Origin: Hermatobates lingyangjiaoensis
Lineage: Eukaryota > Arthropoda > Insecta > Hemiptera > Hermatobatidae
Length of the DNA: 64,000 nucleotides
Assembly (NCBI GenBank): GCA_026182355.1
Contig: JAPFBL010000234.1
Location: 124,001-188,000, forward strand
Direction: 5' to 3'
Part shown: positions 13,601-23,841 of the stretch, in pieces
Position numbering within the stretch: position 1 is the first letter of the stretch
Layout of the letters: every line of letters starts with the position of its first letter
Translations under genes and position numbers: made by a program
The notes under the pieces: generated by a model
What the model saw: only the letters and a program-made list of their open reading frames with translations
Databases searched by the model: none
Told to the model about the DNA's origin: nothing

Positions 13601-16600
13601 TTACATCCCTAAAAAATAACTAACTGTTACATACTAAGTCAATAAATCTTTGACATTAAAATTTCAACAGAATAAATATTTTTTGCTATTTCAGCGTAAT
13701 GTTTAAAAAGATCTCGAATATTCTACACTCAACTTTACTGTAAATAAACTCATTATCATGAATAATGAACAATCATAGAACATTTATTTTACACATTATA
13801 GAACAGATTATTAATACGTTTACTACTTTTGCCAATATGGTAAAATTATTTTGAAAATCGAATTGATGTGTCTGTTGAGAATAATTGGTAAACCCAAAGT
13901 GTGTTCTTTGGTTGTGATTAAATGCTGAATAGGAACAGGTAACATAGCATTGATTAATATCTTTTGATTTAACGATTCAATTGACAATTGAAAAATAAAT
14001 AACTAACAATAAATAGTAAAGATTAGTGACACTCATTGAAATATAGTTGTATTGTTATTAATAATAATAAATAAATTAAAATATTTTAAAATTTAAGCAT
14101 TACAGAAATGAATTATTGAATTATTAAATTAAAAAGGTTTAAAATATAATATTTATTTGTAACGATTATTGTACTAATAGATGCCTGACCCACGTAAAAC
14201 TAATCATATTTATTACACTACAAACGGTAGAATCAGTTTTTAGAGGACAAGGGCAGTCGTTTGGTACAGGTTGGTTTTGTTAAGGGTGGGGGATGTGAAC
14301 TAAGGAAGGGGGTTAATGATAAGGCACGTAAGACAAGCTTAACGTCCACAGAGTTTCATTCCATACAGGTAAACTGTTAACTGTCATGGAGGTTGTAAGC
14401 TTCTGCAGGAGAAGGAATTGAGATGGTTGAAAAGGAATTGAGATTGAGGGGGACATCTGTATACTAGGATAGTCGTGGAGTAGGTCTATAAAAGCTGGTA
14501 GAGGTTAAGAGGAAACATAATAGGTTCAGGAATAATTCTTTAATGAATACCCAATTTTTGGATACTTGTAAAATAAGTTATGATGAAATATGATCAGTAG
14601 AGGAGCTGAAAGTGTCAGATCTAGGAATGATAAAAACCGAGATAGGAACCAGTCTTCTAGACAGTAAGGTAACCTTTCTCTACCAATTTGCTTTTTGTTG
14701 ATTTTTATCATAGAATTAAGTAGTTCGTTTTTGTCATACAGTCTATTGTATATTCGGTGGACACGGATAGTGAATGACCTGGATAGGCTTGTTAACGCGT
14801 TGGAGTGGCAGCTATGAATTGATGTAGGAACAAATAAGGATTTGAGGGTTTAGAATGAAATGAAGTAATCAGGGTGACATTGAAGAGAACTTACATCTAA
14901 GAGGGTGACAGAACGCCTGGAGATATTGTGAGTAAACGAAGAACAAGAGGTTTTAAATCTTCCAATGAATACTTCCAGCTCAGAAATCCCCTAGGGCTAG
15001 ATGGAGACTATCTATGAAGCGGACGTACATTGTGGGGAGGACATTTTGCCCTCAAAAGAACATCTTAAAAGGGCAAATTCAATCACATTCAGTCCCAATA
15101 GTAAATTTAATGGTGTTAAACAAGTTAATTTAGTTATTGAAAAATGAAGCAACATTTTCTCTCTTCAAGTACAAATTACATGAACATATTGAAGCTACTT
15201 AACTCCTGGAGGCATATGGTTAGTACGGTACATAACTGCCTTAGTTCGCTCTATTTCCTATTCAAAATTTAAAAAAATACTGATCTTATTAATGTAATAA
15301 GATTGTTTTATATCATATCTTTTATACATATAAAAGAAATAAACATAACGAGAAAAAATAAAAACATACTTGTCATTGTTTGTAGAAGCCTGTATTTTTA
15401 TGACGTTTTTTGCTTATAATGGCAAATAATAAATTACTACCACTAAAAAAAAAGAATAATGTGAGAATTTCAGTTTCTTCAATACAATGAAATTGTATGT
15501 ATTTATATATGGTTTAAATGAGAAAAAAATATTTATTAAAATGTACTGGATTTGTGATCGATCTATGTATTATTGTTTTGAGTTTGAAGTTGTTTGCAAG
15601 GTTCAGTTTCCTGGTGCATACATATAAAAGAAATAAACATAACGAGAAAAAATAAAAACATACTTATCATTGTTTGTAGAAGCCTGTATTTTTATGACGT
15701 TTTTTGCTTATAATGGCAAATAATAAATTACTACCACTAAAAAAAAAAGAATAATGTGAGAATTTCAGTTTCTTCAATATAATGAAATTGTATGTATTTA
15801 TATATGGTTTAAATGAGATATTTATTAAAATGTACTGGATTTGTGATCGATCTATGTATTATTGTTTTGAGTTTGAAGTTGTTTGCAAGGTTCAGTTTCC
15901 TGGTGCATGGCCCCTGACAGGCTATGTTATGTTGCAGACCGTGGCCAGCATGGGCATGGTGTCCATGGCATGCGTCATGGTCAACCCTTACGCAGTGCTG
16001 CTCTCTGCGGGAGGCACCCTTGTCCTCACCACCCTCATCAGTCTCTATGCCAAGTTCACCCCCGTCAGTACATTTAGTTTTTAAATTCTACTTATTATTA
16101 CTTTAATATTGCCTTATTTCGACTAGGTTAGGTTAGGTTAGGTTAGGTTGCTGTGGTAGTCCCACAAGGGAACACACATAAGCCGAGCATTGGCTCTTTG
16201 AAGATTGATTCTATAGTGGGAATCCTAAATTTTGGCTAACTTAAGTGTATTTAGAGTAGGGATCTTTAACGAGTGCCTGACATCGTAAAGGCTCAGGATC
16301 GACAGTTTAACTCAGAATAAAGGGACGACGTGCTCAGATTTATTCACCTCCCGAGTGAATAAATCGAGGGCCAGGTGGGGATTGAATCCTGGTACTATCA
16401 GTTCAGAGAAGAGTACGTTAACCACTGAGCTAACCTGGCCCCTCTTGTTTCAACTTAGATGTGACTTATAACTATTTGAAGCCGTGTCTTTCTCTGGGTA
16501 ATCTAGTTCGTCGATCAGCTTACAAAAACTTTCATTCATACTCCTTTTAATCGAGAAACTTAAACAATACTAAGCGATTAGGGTTGAATTTTGTGGTAAG

Positions 16601-19600
16601 TACACAAGATCAAAACAGGTGTTAAATTGTCATATTTAATGTAAATGACCGTAGGGACTCGGGAAAAACTAACCTATCAATCTTTTCTAGCTATTTAAAG
16701 CTAAGTGAGAGGAAAGTTAGCTGTTAATTCTAATCACGACAAAAATAAATATATAAAAAAAAAAGGAAAAAGTTCTAAGCGCTTTTGAGTATACCATCTT
16801 CCCAGCAAATTAGACTCAGGGAGGGAAAAGGGGCGAAAAGGTGTAGAAATGAAAGAATATTTTTGAACGTTGCTACGTTTATGATTCTTTTACTCCATTC
16901 CGATTTAAAGATTAGGTTAGGTTAGTTTGCAATGGTAGTCCCACAAGGGAACATACGTAGGCTGAGGATTGACCCTTTGTGATACACACAATGAAGATTG
17001 ATTCTACAGTGGGAGTCCTGAATTTTGCCTAACTCCTGTGTATTTAGAGTAGGGATCTTTAACGAGTACTTAACATCGTACAGACTTAGGACCGACGGTT
17101 AAAAGTCCTTCTCCGAGGGACGACGTGCACAGATTTATTCACCTCCCGCATGAATAAATCGAGGGCCAAGTGGGGATCCAACCCCGGTCATATTAGTTTA
17201 GAGGCGAGTACGTCAACCACTGAGCTAACCTAGCCCCGATTTACAGAGTAAAAAAAAATTAATGTATACTTACTAGAGTTTTACAGAGTATACTTACTAG
17301 AGTTTTACAGAGTATACTTACTAGAGTTTTACAGAGTATACTTACTAGAGTTTTACAGAGTATACTTACTAGAGTTTTACAGAGTATACTTACTAGAGTT
17401 TTACAGAGTATACTTACTAGAGTTTTACAGAGTATACTTACTAGAGTTTTACAGAGTATACTTACTAGAGTTTTACAGAGTATACTTACTAGAGTTTTAC
17501 AGAGTATACTTACTAGAGTTTTACAGAGTATACTTACTAGAGTTTTACAGAGTATACTTACTAGAGTTTTGGATAGTTCACTAATGACTAGAGTCACTAG
17601 TTCTGACTCTAGAAGCTATGTTTCTTCTAGGCGATCCTATATAGATAGTAAACTGTTATTTATATATTGAATAAATAATTTATTTATTCAGAATATTTTA
17701 AAAACTTTTTTAATAATAATGTTTCCACTATTTACTTTTTTATAAGCAGCAAAAAAATTTTGGTTTTATAAAAAATTTCTCCCCCCATTTTGAGATCAGA
17801 AAGAGCTGTATTGGTAACCGTGGCCAAAAATTTCTTTGACACAGATGGGTTAAGTTATTTCACGTGTTAATGTAAAAGTTTTTAATTTTGATTATTCCAT
17901 AATTTCTTACTTCTGCTTTTGAAAAAGGTTTCAATAAAAAACCAAAACATTGGTTTTTAAGAAGTTAGATTTGAACCTATAAAAGTGACTGAGTTCCGAT
18001 TTATTTTAGCACTATACGTATTTGTATGTAATAAATAAAGAAAATAGCATGGACAGAAGAGCTTTTAAGATAGTTCACCTTTGAATATTTCTACCTTCTT
18101 AGTGGTCGTTCCATTAACTTTTGTTATCATTAAAAGAGTCGAGATCAAGTGTAGTGTACGCCTTTGTGTTTGTATAACCATTTGTCTCTCTTTGTTATGA
18201 AAGTGAATGAAAAACACAGTTTTAAGAGAAGCAAGGTGAATAAGTTTTGACTACTCAGCTGTGCTGTTTGTTTCAGTGGGACGTGACAGGGTGTGGGATG
18301 CTGTACTACATCCTGAGCATTGTAGCCACTCTCCTCGTCATTGTTGCCGTCATCATTGGCATGTTCATTGAAATCAAACTCGTCTACCTTATCGTTTCCT
18401 GCGTCATGGTCATTATCTTTTCAATGGTAAACAACACTTTTTAATAATTTAATAATTGATTCATCAACCTGTTTCTAAACAACCGCAATCACAAAAATCT
18501 GGAGTGGCCTACACTCAACTTTACTATACGTAAATATAATATCATCCTTTTTGGGTATATATTATATAATAACCCCGTGGTTTCCAACCTGTGGGGCGCG
18601 CCCCCCTAAGGGGGCGCGAAGGGTTCCCAGGGGGGGCGCAAGCACTTCATAAATAGAAAAATTACTTAGTTACTAAGTAATTTGTCTAAATACAATTATA
18701 AATTATTTCAAATGCTACTAAGTAACTAAGGAATTAAACAACTATAAAAGATAAAGAGAGAAACGTGCTGTAAATATAAATATTGTAATCATGCAATGAT
18801 TACCAGAAACTGCTTCGTTCGTATGGTTCCCGTTCGGTTCACGTCTCAGTACTCCAGCTTTGGGACTCGGCCGTGTGGCAGCGCCCTGCACTCCGCCCGC
18901 CGCCACATTAGTATGAGGGTGCGGTAGTAAGACGGTAGCTTTGTGACCGTTCTGGACGTACCAAATGCCTCGTAAATAACTGTTAATTGCAAAATTACAA
19001 AGACAAGGAACAGTTCTGAGCGGGTGCGTTTATTTCACTAAAAATTTGAAATATGGAAAGTATTTGATCACTAAAGGCAAAAGGAAAGAAACTGAAAGTG
19101 AGCCTCACTCCAGTAAATGTAATGAAAGTAGCAAACATATGAAAACCAGAAAGTATGACGACAGCTATCTTTCTCTTGGATTTACATCCACAGTTGTTAG
19201 TGGAACGGAGAGACCTCAGTGTGTGTGTTCATACATATGAGTACATAATTATGTATTGTATCATTTTTTATCTCTGACTTGTGCCGACTATGACAGTAAA
19301 TAGCAATATTTAAACCAGAGTGGAGGGGGGGGCGCAGGGAACTTATTATTTAATGAAGGGGGGCGAGAATTCGAAAAGGTTGGAAACCACTGTAATAACC
19401 CATTTAGGTATAATATAAATGTCTAAATGGTAGATGTTTATTATTTTTTCATTCTTGGAGGTAGTACAGATAATGATTGATCCACTTATCAATATACACA
19501 CAAGGGGTTCTTGAGGATTTTGGTCACAAACATACAACTCCTGATTATAAGCCGACGTTTCGCCAAAAGTTGTTTGGCATTTTCAAGGCTAAAAAAACAA

Positions 19601-20646
19601 TTTATTAACGACATAAGTAAAGCAAGCATACATCCACGGATACCAACCAACAGAAAACAAACCAAACAAAGGCATCCTTGGTTGGTAATTATCTTGCTTT
19701 ACTTATGTCGTTAATAAATTGTTTTTTTAGCCTTGAAAATGCCAAACAACTTTTGGCGAAACGTCAGCTTATAATCAGGAGTTGTATGTTTATGACCAAA
19801 ATCCTCAAGAACCCCTGGTGTGAATTTGAAATATCAGTGGTTGAGAAGATATATCAATACTTATCAATATATGTGTTCTTTTTTTTATATATATATTACA
19901 TCCCTGATGCATATAATATCATTAGTATAACCACTGCAGTAATAACATTTTTGAAAAGCAAAAGTGTAAATTTCGTTTATTCGCGGTGATTTTTTATATG
20001 AAAAAATATTATTCCTCTTATATCCCAAATAAGTCAAAAAGTATATACATTTTTCCATTATACTTGTAAAACATCAATTTTATTTCAGTGGATTCACTCA
20101 AAAAATTGCTAAGTCAATGTAATTTAATTAAAATCTTCTTCAATTGCCTAACAAATAGAAAAAATAAGAAATTATCAAAAAACTAAAAAAAAAAGGTACT
20201 GATAGGGTGGTCTGTTTAAAGAAGAAAAACATGACTAAATTTCAAACAAGTAAATAAATATATCATGATCATTACTGGGTGGTGACATAATTCACCCTAT
20301 AAATAAACCAACCTACAAATGTTGCTTCAACCCCCATTTTTTTTATTTGAACCCCATTATTACATGGGCCAGCTCATTATCGTATGGTACCGAAGGCAAT
20401 TAAGTGTCCCCAACAGTAATAACCTTTTCAGGTCACTATTTTCCGATGACAAAAGCTGAAATCTTTTAATATTAACTATGATTTGTATTTCAGTTTTTAG
20501 TGTTTGACACTCAGTTAATTCTGGGAGGTCGCAGAGTTGAAATCAACGAAGAAGAATATATCATGGCTGCCTTAATGCTTTACACTGATATTCTCAATAT
20601 CTTCTTCTACCTCACCATGATTTCAAACAGTTGTCTTCAAAGTTAA
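4683..20646 (+). CDS. Lifeguard/TMBIM family transmembrane protein (BI-1-like, GRINA type)
   Basis: Exons: 4683-4722, 6095-6294, 7335-7504, 10013-10066, 10948-11035, 15938-16063, 18277-18426, 20494-20646. All phases match and give 326 residues plus TAA. Residues 1-100 are polar and rich in Gly, Asn, Tyr and Pro, as in Lifeguard N-terminal tails. Seven hydrophobic segments follow at roughly 117-140, 147-165, 176-198, 202-221, 232-256, 261-279 and 297-319. Family landmarks include RRNFPINLILL after segment 2, VFDTQLILGG after segment 6 and EEYIMAALMLYTDILNIF in segment 7. Members act in ER, Golgi or plasma membranes, influencing calcium leak and apoptosis. An in-frame ATG at 4578 in the same exon would add 35 residues. 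I prefer 4683 because a likely 3' splice site at 4573 makes the preceding bases look like 5' UTR, but this is not decisive. AATAAA lies at 20811. Which Lifeguard paralogue it is cannot be settled here. Confidence 0.9.
4777..4912 (+). mobile_element. SINE head fragment
   Basis: The tRNA-like head and the start of the body of the SINE family are recognisable, ending near the conserved GAGCACGATGTCCCTC region. The copy is diverged and truncated. It lies in intron 1 of the Lifeguard gene. Confidence 0.6.
5022..5376. repeat. tandem duplication, two ~170-bp units
   Basis: Two imperfect head-to-tail copies begin with GAGCCCAGA and share blocks such as CAAGTCTTAC, CAACAGATCTGCCTGACACT and TTCATCTT. 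They lie in intron 1 of the Lifeguard gene. Confidence 0.65.
6550..7166 (+). repeat. 58-bp tandem repeat array, about 10.6 copies
   Basis: The unit contains TAATAGTACTCTGCAACTTT and ends in ACTATTTCAG. Copies differ by only a few bases. The array sits in intron 2 of the Lifeguard gene, shortly before exon 3, and each unit brings a pyrimidine-rich stretch ending in AG that resembles a 3' splice site. Confidence 0.9.
7837..8060 (-). mobile_element. LINE (non-LTR retrotransposon) 3'-end fragment
   Basis: On the minus strand it encodes CRFYKEEEETPFHLLVDC, which fits the C-terminal zinc-knuckle region of non-LTR retrotransposon ORF2 proteins (C...EEE..H..C). It then runs into a 3' end that is found again at 9377-9520. 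It is truncated at its 5' end, as is usual for LINEs. Confidence 0.65.
8065..8397 (-). pseudogene. uncharacterised 110-codon ORF, probably repeat-derived
   Basis: The protein is polar and highly charged, with Ser/Glu/Lys-rich stretches and no hydrophobic segment. No domain is recognised. It directly adjoins the LINE fragment at 7837-8060 on the same strand and lies in a Lifeguard intron without convincing splice sites. It may be part of a retroelement, but that is inference from position only. Confidence 0.25.
9377..9520 (-). mobile_element. second LINE 3'-end fragment of the 7837 family
   Basis: About 140 bp match 7837-7980 closely, starting from the same 3' terminus (ACTACTGTACCATCCCC on the plus strand) and truncated at CTCTGAGCAG. 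The shared terminus with different 5' truncation points is the signature of target-primed insertion. Confidence 0.7.
10600..10722 (+). mobile_element. SINE body fragment, diverged
   Basis: It matches the SINE body around TCGTTAAAGATCTCTACTCT in the same orientation as the copy at 1821, without a clear head or tail. Confidence 0.5.
11266..11389 (+). repeat. fold-back family E, single arm with hammerhead-like core
   Basis: One ~120-bp arm of the dispersed family runs from the GGGTTTTTGACT end through to the conserved terminus ACGTGTTTTTGTGAAATC. The core at 11282-11310 reads CTGACGA, spacer A, stem GACCG/CGGTT, then GAAA. Related copies lie at 24927, 31985, 32497, 45121, 56350, 59561 and 61699. 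Confidence 0.75.
12195..13187 (-). CDS. integrase-domain protein (GIN1/KRBA2-like, Ginger or Ty3-type origin)
   Basis: This is a single 330-codon ORF with an ATG at 13187. A polar N-terminal region is followed by an HHCC zinc-binding module (histidine, then HIGIERT, then CERCQ). An RNase-H-fold integrase core follows, with acidic residues in the expected places: Asp in IGVDIINLP, Asp in IND before REFVN, and Glu in NAVELQN. It ends after the VYNRQP region. No reverse transcriptase, protease or LTR is visible around it. That fits either a Ginger-type DNA transposon transposase or a domesticated integrase gene, rather than a whole retroelement. It is antisense inside the 4.9-kb intron 5 of the Lifeguard gene. 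A Ser/Gly-rich insert lies between the two zinc-ligand histidines. Terminal repeats were not found by eye, so mobility is unknown. Confidence 0.75.
   Translation of the reverse strand: MTEEPSVSTISQQKGNNIDLIFDYVVNKKYASGMLKNDKANLRRLSKNYIARAGNLYYRHRQERFGNSGNEYIEVLVIRDREEQKSIIKSVHMGSGVGSSSSTGRCFGSHIGIERTRSKILEKFYWKNVGRDVREFILACERCQKVNPTLKSRVGELNPAPSTREVMTQIGVDIINLPKTEEGYCCVVIAVDYFSKWPEARPLKDQTAETIAKFLFEDIICRHGCMRIQINDEEREFVNKISAELYTLTGTQQHVMRGAQSEANAVELQNSSIKDSIAKCLEGRSNWVDCVAPVLFAFRTSQHSSTNMTPFQIVYNRQPVLQSHQFFTPF
13188..15323. other. intronic DNA, nothing recognised
   Basis: This is part of Lifeguard intron 5. Apart from short C- and G-rich runs near 13410-13455 flanking two copies of GAAATCGATT, no gene or repeat could be supported. 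Confidence 0.4.
15324..15908. repeat. ~290-bp near-identical tandem duplication
   Basis: The first copy (15324-15617) and the second (15618-15908) differ only by a few bases and a short A-run indel. The second copy ends ~30 bp before the 3' splice site of Lifeguard exon 6, so the acceptor-proximal intron sequence is duplicated but the exon is not. Confidence 0.9.
16125..16442 (-). mobile_element. SINE, full-length, with telomere-type tail
   Basis: On the plus strand it starts with TTAGG-type repeats (the tail) and ends in TGAGCTAACCTGGCCC (the tRNA-like head read backwards). A- and B-box regions are present. It lies in a Lifeguard intron, just after exon 6. Confidence 0.8.
16914..17237 (-). 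mobile_element. SINE, full-length copy
   Basis: It has the same layout as 16125-16442: short TTAGG tail, body, and a tRNA-like head ending in GAGCTAACCTAGCCCC. It abuts the minisatellite at 17243. Confidence 0.8.
17243..17570. repeat. 24-bp minisatellite, about 13 copies
   Basis: The unit TTTTACAGAGTATACTTACT plus four bases repeats almost perfectly. Because 24 is divisible by three and a reading frame lacks stops, it forms a long spurious minus-strand ORF with an eight-residue repeat. Read on the minus strand each unit contains CTAGTAAGTAT, a good match to a 5' splice site. Confidence 0.92.
18575..19392 (+). mobile_element. hAT-superfamily derivative with remnant BED-type transposase start
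   Basis: The ends GTGGTTTCCAACCT and its inverted partner AGGTTGGAAACCACTG are terminal inverted repeats. An exact 8-bp duplication TAATAACC flanks it (18567-18574 and 19393-19400), as hAT elements make. Inside, the frame at 19046-19240 encodes a Lys-rich stretch followed by RKYDDSYLSLGFTS. This resembles the start of ZBED5-like hAT transposases, which precedes the BED zinc finger. The catalytic part is missing, so this is a deletion derivative. It lies in Lifeguard intron 7. Confidence 0.8.
19492..19821. repeat. fold-back family B: ~330-bp palindrome with hammerhead-like cores
   Basis: Two long arms are inverse copies. The cores lie at 19554-19587 (-) and 19732-19765 (+), each reading TTGAAAA, spacer T, stem GCCAAA/TTTGGC, then GAAACGTC. 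Bases just outside can pair as AGCC with GGCT (stem I position). A single-arm fragment of this family lies at 50040-50125. Confidence 0.8.
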
Positions 20647-23627
20647 AATCACTATTCGTTTTTAATTAATTTCAACTCAACATTGTTTTTGTAAATAATA
20701 TTATTATATAATTTTTCTAAGTAGTATTTTTTTTTATATTACTATATAACTAAGCAAATTACAGCGATATGAATCTGAATACAAAATGTTCATAGCAGTG
20801 AAAAATCATCAATAAATAAATTAATTGAATAAATTTGAATACATTTGGAAAAATTAACAGGTACATGAATATCTTAATAAAAAAAAACTGAAGTGGACTA
20901 CACTCAACTTTATAGAAATACATGCATATTGATTTCTACGACTCCACCAGCGATAGACGAGGTATGAAGGTTAATAATAATATCTTAATGTCTTTATAGA
21001 AATTATCATTGATATCAAAACCGGTTCTACCCCTACAGTCACATGAAAGAGTAGAATAGAAATAGCTATGTAAATGTTGACTTATAGATCATAAAATACA
21101 TACCTACTTAACAACTATAATGTAATATACACAGTATAACTAAAATAAGAATAATCATATCTGTTTATACACATAAAAACCGTTTCTACCCCAAAAACAT
21201 ATAATTTGCATGAAAGAGTTGAATATATTTAAATAGTTACGTAAATGTTAACTTATAAATCATAAAACACACCTATTTAACAACTTTAAATTCAATCTTA
21301 CCTCATAAAACGTAATTGAATATCAGAATACAATCATATCTCTTCATAATCCTCAAAAGGGTTTCCATTCCTTTATTATTTGAGTTAATTGCTTGAATAG
21401 AAGAGAAACAGCTATAAAATGGACATTTAGATATCATTGGAAAGATATTCTATTCAACTGTAATAAGTTAGCTTTTTTTTTTTTTTTTTGGATACTTGAC
21501 TACAATTTCATGTATTTAGAAGTAATTCTGTTTCAGAGTTAATCCTTTAGCTATTTTGATTTTGTAGCGGAAATCGGGTGGGCACTCATTGGTGGCACTC
21601 CGTGACTATATTTAATCTTTATGACGACAGAAATAAGTAAGTTAAGACGAAAGTTCTACTTACTATTTGAAATTATCATTGTATGAAATATCAAGTTGGG
21701 TGCATAAACTAAATTATTAGAACTTTATTTAAAGGTACTCCTGAAAGCGTAACACTTTATTGGAGAATAATCGCGACAGGTTTGTTTATTTATAACTTTC
21801 TTAAAGTAAAAATTACTTTAATAATTTTCAATAATTTTAGCAGTTGATTTGTTTAGTTATTCCTTTAAGATATATCTGTTTTGATTTATGCTAAACTGTA
21901 CTAAAACTAAATATATTGCCAAAATCATAAATAATCAATTTAACTAAATGTTTGTTTTCAAATATAATAGGTTTCATTTTACAATTATCTTTACTGTAAG
22001 AGGGTTACGTTAATAATATAATGATGATGATGATGATGATGATGACGTTACATTATTCAGATTATTATTCTTTTTCTGGCAAATATAAAACTTTATCTTT
22101 AATATGTAGTGGATGGGTAGTGGTATAACTAACCACAATTTGCTTGTATGAAAATTATACTTGTTTGTAATTGTCGCTCGAATAATTCATTTTTCTAGTT
22201 ATTATTATAATTCAAAATATTTGCACAGTAGTTAACCTAAGATTCCTGTTGATATGCACTTGTACTTGCTTCAACATTACAATACAACTGACTTAGAATA
22301 AACTAGTATTTACTACTCAGGAATCAGTAATCTCATGTATATGCAACATTTTAGTTACATATATTATTAATTTGTTATACCTCTCAAAATGATTTTAAGA
22401 TAACAATATTATTTTCAGTGACTTTTTCTTAAGTGACTACTAGACACTTAATTGTAACAGTTCGTATATAACAGGGCAGTAGCCAGCCAGAGAATGTGTA
22501 TCAATATTTCTTGCAACTCTGCATAAATTAAACAGATTTAACATCATGCTAAATCACTGATACATAATCATTCTTTTCTTCAAGTTTTCCAATGAAAAGT
22601 ACCATCTTTCGTTCCTTCATTGGTATTAAATGCTATAAAGCATTCTGGAAATTTTATTTGACCTGATTTCTATTTTTCTTCATTTAAACATTATTTCAAA
22701 TTGACTTCTATATATCTTCTATAGATTGTTGAATGAATATTGAAAGCTAATTATAGAAACAATTATTGACTAATAAATTTTTGGATTTATGTTAAAATTG
22801 AATAAGTTGAATAGGCTGATTTATCTTATTTAATTGAACGGCAAAGAAAACAGAAATGAGTATGAAACATTCTCAGAATAGTAAAAATAAGGATATGTTA
22901 ATTAGATTTAGGATCTCTCCTTGTTTGTAAAATATATTTATACATCCATCTATTAGTAGAAGTATAGTACTATGTGTGACTCGAAAACTATTTAATGTAT
23001 TCTCTATTTGATTAGCTCTTAAATTACTTTAAAATTTGTTGTTATTATGAAAATTTAACTATCTTATTATTATTTGTTATTATGTGTAATATAATTTATA
23101 TGAAAATTGTGTGATATTTTTATAAATGAACTATTTTATTAACCATTGTAACCAGTATCTTTCAGGAATAAAAATACATATATGTATATTGCCATTCTAA
23201 TATACATATAATCAATATATGTCATCCTTACAATATATAATCCATTGAATATAATGAATTATTGAAATATAATAATTTCTATTCAATAGAATAGAAGAAA
23301 CTTGTTTTTATAGCTTCGATTACACATAGTTTTCTAATGAAAAGTCAGCTTCTAAACGAAAATGTCGTCTTTAAAATGAGTGCTTTCACCAAAATATTAG
23401 GTGTAATTCCGAAATACCACTTTAATTTTCTACTACTAAAATTTCTTGACTGATCTATTACAGGTACTTTTTTTCTTAAGTTTAATATTTGTTTCCCATT
23501 GACATTGAATTCAGTTCAACCAAACTCAGCAACAGTTTCCAAGGGAAGGTTACATTAACAACCATTTCTGAACCTTATCGTTATCGTTCCTTAAGTTTTA
23601 CCTCCAATTTTTTTAACCTTTTCTGGA
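20647..23627. other. intergenic: Lifeguard 3' UTR, tandem duplication, simple repeat
   Basis: Overlapping AATAAA signals at 20811 and 20815 probably end the Lifeguard mRNA. Two imperfect ~160-bp tandem units lie at 21017-21176 and 21177-21358 (shared blocks AAACCG-TTCTACCCC and CATGAAAGAGT). A trinucleotide (ATG)n run lies at 22019-22046. No gene is supported in the remainder. Confidence 0.55.
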
Positions 23628-23840
23628 ATGCAGAACGGTGTTAGAAGAGAACCTCCTTTAAATCAGCCTGATAAAGAAGAAAATTTGGATCACAATTCCT
23701 CTATTTCTCATGAAAGAACTTTAACGGATCATATTAACAAAAAACTCTTGCTCTCTTTTTATGTTTACTTAGAGAAAAATTATCCTAAAAAAGTTTGTGA
23801 AAACCCTGAAGTGTCAGATTGCGATAATTTTGATTTCTGA
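23628..23840 (+). CDS. 70-codon ORF directly upstream of TIPIN (uORF or first cistron)
   Basis: An ATG-started ORF is uninterrupted for 70 codons in otherwise stop-rich DNA. It is polar and charged, with a short amphipathic centre (NKKLLLSFYVYLEKNY) and an acidic tail, and has no signal peptide or membrane segment. Its TGA ends one base before the TIPIN ATG, in a different frame, so both would be on one transcript. I do not recognise the protein. It may be a conserved small first cistron or a chance upstream ORF. Confidence 0.5.
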   Translation: MQNGVRREPPLNQPDKEENLDHNSSISHERTLTDHINKKLLLSFYVYLEKNYPKKVCENPEVSDCDNFDF

Positions 23841-23841
23841 A

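Noticed and set aside
17259..17597. 112-codon minus-strand gene with an eight-residue repeat
   Set aside because: It is a by-product of the 24-bp minisatellite, whose length is a multiple of three.
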